DNA of 64,000 nucleotides from Nitrospirota bacterium. Its GTDB lineage: Bacteria; Nitrospirota; UBA9217. The notes below the pieces were generated by a model. It saw only the letters and a list, made by a program, of their open reading frames with translations. It searched no databases and was not told the origin of the DNA. The stretch covers positions 1-64,000 of the forward strand of contig JAOUEV010000010.1 in NCBI GenBank assembly GCA_029858565.1, in the 5' to 3' direction. The position numbers and the translations under genes were made by a program. Numbering within the stretch: position 1 is the stretch's first letter; each line of letters begins with the position of its first letter. This document shows positions 60,682-64,000 of the stretch, in pieces.

Positions 60682-60795
60682 AAGGTTTTATTGGGTCGCC
60701 GCTGCTCCCTGCTCGTCCATGACAATCAGGCAATTTCAACCAACTATGCGAAGGAGCTGGATGTTCTCAAAGAGAAGCTGCGCTGCCGCCGTATC

Positions 60796-61245
60796 TCATC
60801 CTGCTCGCTTTCTGCGGCAGCTTTTGCAATATCCATAATATTCATATCTCATCCCCAGGGGCTGAAAATCCGTCTTTTGCCGCACCTGGGCATAGGTGTA
60901 GGGCTGCTTGCCTGGGAAGTCCTCGATCTTTCCGCAGTTCTTGCAGATCAGGTTGATATGGTTCGACACGTTGATATCGTACCGGTTGTCCTGGTCGTAG
61001 AACTCAAGCTCCTGGATCAACCCCTCCCTTTTCAGCATATCAAGGGTGTAATAGACAGTTGATACGCTGACGTGGGGCAGGCTTTTCCTGATCTTTTTCA
61101 ATATGTCAGCAGCCCCTGGATGCGTCAGGTCCTTTGACAGCAGGCTGATGATCGCCAGTCTCTGAGAGGTAAGCTTATACCCCTTCTCTCTAAGCCTTTT
61201 TCGCAGGACCGCTTCGATTTCCCGGGGTGTAGGAGAGCGTTTCAT
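60796..61245 (-). CDS. Fur-family regulator, PerR-like
   Basis: A 149-residue transcription factor. The winged-helix part (about residues 8-80) includes LTSQRLAIISLLS and VSVSTVYYTLDMLKREGLIQ. The dimerisation part carries NHINLICKNCGKIEDF (about 94-109) and GYCKSCRRK, a four-Cys structural zinc site as in PerR. The neighbouring katG and sodC fit peroxide sensing; Fur or Zur remain possible. The ATG at 61245 is chosen over a GTG three codons upstream. Palindromic operators sit at its promoter. Confidence 0.85.
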   Translation of the reverse strand: MKRSPTPREIEAVLRKRLREKGYKLTSQRLAIISLLSKDLTHPGAADILKKIRKSLPHVSVSTVYYTLDMLKREGLIQELEFYDQDNRYDINVSNHINLICKNCGKIEDFPGKQPYTYAQVRQKTDFQPLGMRYEYYGYCKSCRRKRAG

Positions 61246-61254
61246 AACGGGCAC

Positions 61255-61310
61255 AAATAGGAATGGTTCCTATTTAGTCTTACTTTAACCCAAATGGGAC
61301 CATTTGTCAA
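61255..61310 (-). promoter_or_regulatory. Promoter and two palindromes of the PerR-like gene
   Basis: On the minus strand TTGACA (61310-61305) and TAAAGT (61287-61282) are 17 bases apart. AAATAGGAA faces TTCCTATTT with a TGG spacer (61255-61275), just downstream of the start site. CAAATGG/CCATTTG (61291-61306) lies between -35 and -10. Autorepression is expected. Confidence 0.65.
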
Positions 61311-61331
61311 ACCCCTGGCGATGCTTCTGTC

Positions 61332-62450
61332 CTATTGGCCCTTCTCGTCTGCAAGGGACACGCTGGTATCATCGTTCACCAGGAACTTCGCTGTCCGGGT
61401 TTGACCCTGTTCCAAGGGACGCGCTTCTCCGCCTGTTTGTTCCGACCCCGGCTTCTCTTTTTGCGGGGCCAGGGCCTCGAGCTTCTGAACAACAGGATCG
61501 TTCGCCGCGTTCGGCCGGGTGATGGAAAGGTAGATCGGCGTATGCCGGATCAGGTCAGGGAACTCGATCGTGTAGATCAGAAGGCTCACGGTCTTCCATT
61601 TGTTGCCGCCCCCTCGCCGGCTGGCCTCTGCTTCGGTCATCAGCTCCTGCTCGTACCCGATGGTCCGGGCGACCACTTTGCCGGTGATCTCCCGTCCCGG
61701 CGCTGCGTTCGCCAGCAGCTCGCTCCTGAGCTCCTTCTGCAGATGGCCGAACTGCTCCTGGTAGCCGCTCTTGATCTTGTGCACCATATACCCGCCCAGG
61801 AACCAGGGGGTCATCACGACGGCGATAGCGATTCCGGCGATCAGGGGAAAGGACAGGCCCGTGATTGGCCGGAAACGGGCGTGGATCTCCCCATAGGTCA
61901 GCGTGCGGGAAGGGTCGTGGGTGCCGAGATACTCGACCGTGTAGGTATACAAGACCATATAGCAGGCAACAAAGATCAGGCAGATAAAGAACAGGACCAA
62001 AGCGCCCATCCAGGGCTTGCGCACCTGCGCGTCCGCGTCCTCCCACCAGTCAAAGCGCGGAGAGCGATAAAAAGCGACCACATCAAAAGCATCGGAGAAC
62101 CGCTCAGCTGCAGGCACGTAGTTGCGCCTGGGATAGATGCGGTAGTCCTTATCAGCGGGAGCGTAGAGCTTCACCCCTGAAGCGTCCGTGTAACCCCGCA
62201 GAGCGCCTTCATGGGTGCTGTTCATGGCGACCAGGGTGACCGGCATTTCCATCAGCACCATGAGACAGATCATCGAGAAAAGATAGAAGAAGCCCATGAC
62301 CAGGAGGATCGGCAGCTGCCTGCGGCTGGCCTGCCAGGACACCACCTCGAAGGCGTCGACCCCGGACAAGCGCGAGAAGAGCCGCAGGCCGCCATAAGCA
62401 ATGCCGACGGCCGCTGCGAGCGTAATGACGATGGTGAGAAGGCATTTCAT
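61332..62450 (-). CDS. Four-helix membrane protein of unknown function
   Basis: A 372-residue protein with membrane helices at about 4-22, 44-66 and two in the middle (about 149-172 and 203-227), then a C-terminal cytosolic or periplasmic part of charged helices and a Pro/Glu/Gln-rich tail (about 330-372). No motif I recognise. The ATG at 62450 is preceded by GGAGCCTGCC. It lies 71 bases downstream of an unrelated cytosolic gene on the same strand. Confidence 0.55.
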   Translation of the reverse strand: MKCLLTIVITLAAAVGIAYGGLRLFSRLSGVDAFEVVSWQASRRQLPILLVMGFFYLFSMICLMVLMEMPVTLVAMNSTHEGALRGYTDASGVKLYAPADKDYRIYPRRNYVPAAERFSDAFDVVAFYRSPRFDWWEDADAQVRKPWMGALVLFFICLIFVACYMVLYTYTVEYLGTHDPSRTLTYGEIHARFRPITGLSFPLIAGIAIAVVMTPWFLGGYMVHKIKSGYQEQFGHLQKELRSELLANAAPGREITGKVVARTIGYEQELMTEAEASRRGGGNKWKTVSLLIYTIEFPDLIRHTPIYLSITRPNAANDPVVQKLEALAPQKEKPGSEQTGGEARPLEQGQTRTAKFLVNDDTSVSLADEKGQ

Positions 62451-62521
62451 GGCAGGCTCCTTTCCATGAAACAACGCCCAAGATCAGGTCAAAGCCGTCA
62501 CTATCCGATCCTCTGAAATTC

Positions 62522-63112
62522 CTATTGCCCCATGATCGCCTGCACCAGCTCGACGCCAGCAGCCAGGTCGCGGTCGAAGTCCGCGCGCGCGTAGCCGCCT
62601 TCCAGCAGGAGCGTGGCGCCCTGGTAATTGTCGTAGATCATCACTTCGTTCACAAAGGGCGAGAGCCTGACCAGGGCGTCAGCAACCCCGCGCTGCCTGA
62701 GCAGGGGCAGGTCAAAGGTCCCTTGCGGATAGGCCAGGAGGCAGAACTGCCTGCCTGCCCCGTGGCCCTGGACAATGCCGGCGATCCGGCCCGGTGAACC
62801 CTCAGGCGGAAGGGGCCGCTGCGCTGTGGCGCGTCCGAGGTATATTTCCGCGATCTCGGCGATCGTGCCGATGTGCACGAACAACCTGCCCCTGTTCTCC
62901 ATGACCGCGAACCGCGTGACGCCTGTTTCCCCTTCCCACCACGTTCCCTCGATGCTTGGTTCGTAGGATTCCTTCTCTTTCAGGCCGTAGGCCTTCGCGA
63001 TATCCGCGAGCGACAAACGCGGCGCAGCGGAATGCGGAGGCGCCTGTTGGTCCGGCGCATGCGGCTTCTTGCCTGCAGCGGACTCGCCTTTAAAACGGTC
63101 AAAGAATCCCAT
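62522..63112 (-). CDS. Soluble protein of unknown function
   Basis: A 196-residue protein with a polar linker near residues 14-35 (KKPHAPDQQAPPHSAAPR) and a compact alpha-beta part after that (SLADIAKAYGLKEKESYEPS through FAVMENRGRLFVHIG). No family motif. GAGGTTTGAACC precedes the ATG (MGFFDRFK). Likely cytosolic. Confidence 0.55.
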   Translation of the reverse strand: MGFFDRFKGESAAGKKPHAPDQQAPPHSAAPRLSLADIAKAYGLKEKESYEPSIEGTWWEGETGVTRFAVMENRGRLFVHIGTIAEIAEIYLGRATAQRPLPPEGSPGRIAGIVQGHGAGRQFCLLAYPQGTFDLPLLRQRGVADALVRLSPFVNEVMIYDNYQGATLLLEGGYARADFDRDLAAGVELVQAIMGQ

Positions 63113-63261
63113 GGTTCAAACCTCCCGGTTCAGCATGAAAAAAGGATAGAGGAATCCAACGGGAATGTCAACGGCCCGAGCAGGGCAAGAATGAAAGGTC
63201 TTGTTGCACTTCTGAAAAATAACCTCTAATATGGCCATACCTATAATTTCGGAGGATGATC

Positions 63262-63678
63262 ATGAGAACAAAGACCGTTGCCTCATCAAAGAAAAAGACC
63301 GCCGCTGTTGCAAAGAAGAAGCCGCTTGCTGCGCCAAAAAAGAAACCAGCTGTCCCGGCAAAGGAAAAGCCGGTCTCGCTTGCAAAGCAGAAGCTTGAAT
63401 TGCACAAGCAGGTCATGGAATTCGTCAGATCAGCGTTCAAGAAAAGGCGCATGGCCTATTTCGTAAGCGCTGACGAACGCAAAGGCCGCGCCTATATCAT
63501 GTGCTTTGTTGTGGAGAATGAGTCCGGGTTCTATAAATTGGACTGGGGCTGGCACTGCGGCCTTGCCGAGGCACAGGCGGAAACCGCTCTGATGAACAAG
63601 AAACTGGGCCTGGACGAAGAGGAAGTGAACAAGATCATGATCTCGACCATGGGACCGGCGGCCCGGAAGAAGAAATAG
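63262..63678 (+). CDS. Histone H1-like N-terminus with a small C-terminal domain
   Basis: A 138-residue protein. Residues about 4-45 are nearly all Lys, Ala, Pro and Val (TVASSKKKTAAVAKKKPLA and similar), a tail like bacterial H1-type nucleoid proteins. Residues about 50-138 form a folded domain (FVRSAFKKRRMAYFVSADER, then DWGWHCGLAEAQAETALMNK). The start at 63262 has CGGAGG six bases upstream; a start at 63256 would touch the ribosome site. Nucleic-acid binding is a guess from the tail. Confidence 0.55.
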   Translation: MRTKTVASSKKKTAAVAKKKPLAAPKKKPAVPAKEKPVSLAKQKLELHKQVMEFVRSAFKKRRMAYFVSADERKGRAYIMCFVVENESGFYKLDWGWHCGLAEAQAETALMNKKLGLDEEEVNKIMISTMGPAARKKK

Positions 63679-63693
63679 CAGGGGGTAAATCTG

Positions 63694-63762
63694 ACACCAG
63701 GGGAAGAGCGGGATAGGGCGTTAGCAGCACTCGGCCCCTTTTGCCCGAGGTTTCCCTGGTGT
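63694..63762. repeat. Nested inverted repeats after the H1-like gene
   Basis: Outer arms ACACCAGGGGAA (63694-63705) and TTTCCCTGGTGT (63751-63762) enclose a hairpin CTCGG/CCGAG. It could end transcription or be a repeat remnant. Confidence 0.4.
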
Positions 63763-63845
63763 TCAGAGAGTGTTATTTACAAGGGATGGGGCAACAAAAG
63801 CCTCCGCTCTGCGCAATCTGTGGACGAAGGTCTCCATATTCTTTT

Positions 63846-64000
63846 CTATCCGCCCGATTGTTTCGGTTGATACCCGATCTTCCCCAGCTCCGCCATGATC
63901 CCGTCGCAATGGTCCCCCTGGATCTCGAGCGCGCCATTCTTCAAAGCGCCGCGGGTGCCGAATCTTGTCTTTAACTTCTTCAGAAGCTTTTCACCGTCCT
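63846..64000 (-). CDS. SUI1/YciH-type translation factor, C-terminal end (runs off the window)
   Basis: The reverse strand encodes the last 51 residues, ending LLKKLKTRFGTRGALKNGAL, EIQGDHCDGIMAELGKIGY and a short tail. This is the C-terminus of SUI1/eIF1-like proteins (YciH in bacteria), which affect start-site choice. The start lies beyond the right edge. Confidence 0.8.
   Translation of the reverse strand, partial: DGEKLLKKLKTRFGTRGALKNGALEIQGDHCDGIMAELGKIGYQPKQSGG

Overview
The window is about 60% GC, densely coded on both strands, and reads as the chromosome of an anaerobic or microaerophilic Gram-negative environmental bacterium. Heme b synthase AhbD (the siroheme-dependent heme route), a nine-heme c-type cytochrome, a DsrE/TusA/YeeE sulfur-relay set, the mercury-methylation pair hgcA-hgcB, twitching-type pilus genes and repeated DUF4388 proteins together suggest a member of the Desulfobacterota or Nitrospirota; the sequence alone does not settle which. 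I see no rRNA, tRNA, CRISPR array, transposase or prophage.

Layout. 0-8.3 kb: rsmE (partial), a ferritin-like protein, a secreted deacetylase, dusB, a PhnD-like binding protein translationally coupled to a hybrid histidine kinase, a YajD-like HNH protein and two coupled TPM-domain proteins. 8.3-17.6 kb (mostly minus): an ABC-F ATPase, ahbD, a nagA-like/gph-like/GGDEF operon, a His-rich ribbon-helix-helix protein, an AEC permease and an MFS permease. 17.7-23.3 kb (plus): a YWTD-like repeat lipoprotein, a decayed copy of the MFS 5' end, a Phd/VapC toxin-antitoxin pair and a CFI-box-CTERM surface protein coupled to an outer-membrane barrel. 23.4-27 kb (minus): an ABC/FtsX/DUF2318 operon like those of P19-type iron systems. 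28.1-30.7 kb: the sulfur-relay operon. 30.7-36 kb: a lone cytochrome b C-terminal subunit, a radical SAM/SPASM enzyme, an adenylate cyclase, a polyferredoxin, and a lipoate ligase coupled to a truncated YeiW-like protein. 36-40.4 kb: cysM, a THUMP methyltransferase between two copies of a palindromic repeat, clpS and the nine-heme cytochrome.

40.6-43.1 kb is the most notable segment: an AbrB-like protein, a UbiE-like methyltransferase, hgcA and hgcB on the minus strand behind a well-formed promoter whose -10 lies inside a palindrome. 43.2-48.5 kb is an AT-richer accessory island with an AlbA/Schlafen-type ATPase, an internally deleted restriction enzyme, a MazG-like protein and two unknown genes. 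48.7-56 kb holds a chemoreceptor, two DUF4388 proteins and a PilT-type ATPase. 57.6-61.3 kb is an oxidative-stress cluster (sodC, katG, a PerR-like Fur protein with palindromic operators). The end holds three proteins of unknown function and the 3' end of a SUI1/YciH gene.

Four families of intergenic inverted repeats are scattered between genes. The strongest functional inference is mercury-methylation capacity; the least understood parts are the AT-rich island, the lone cytochrome b domain with its SPASM enzyme, and the DUF4388/pilus-ATPase signalling set.
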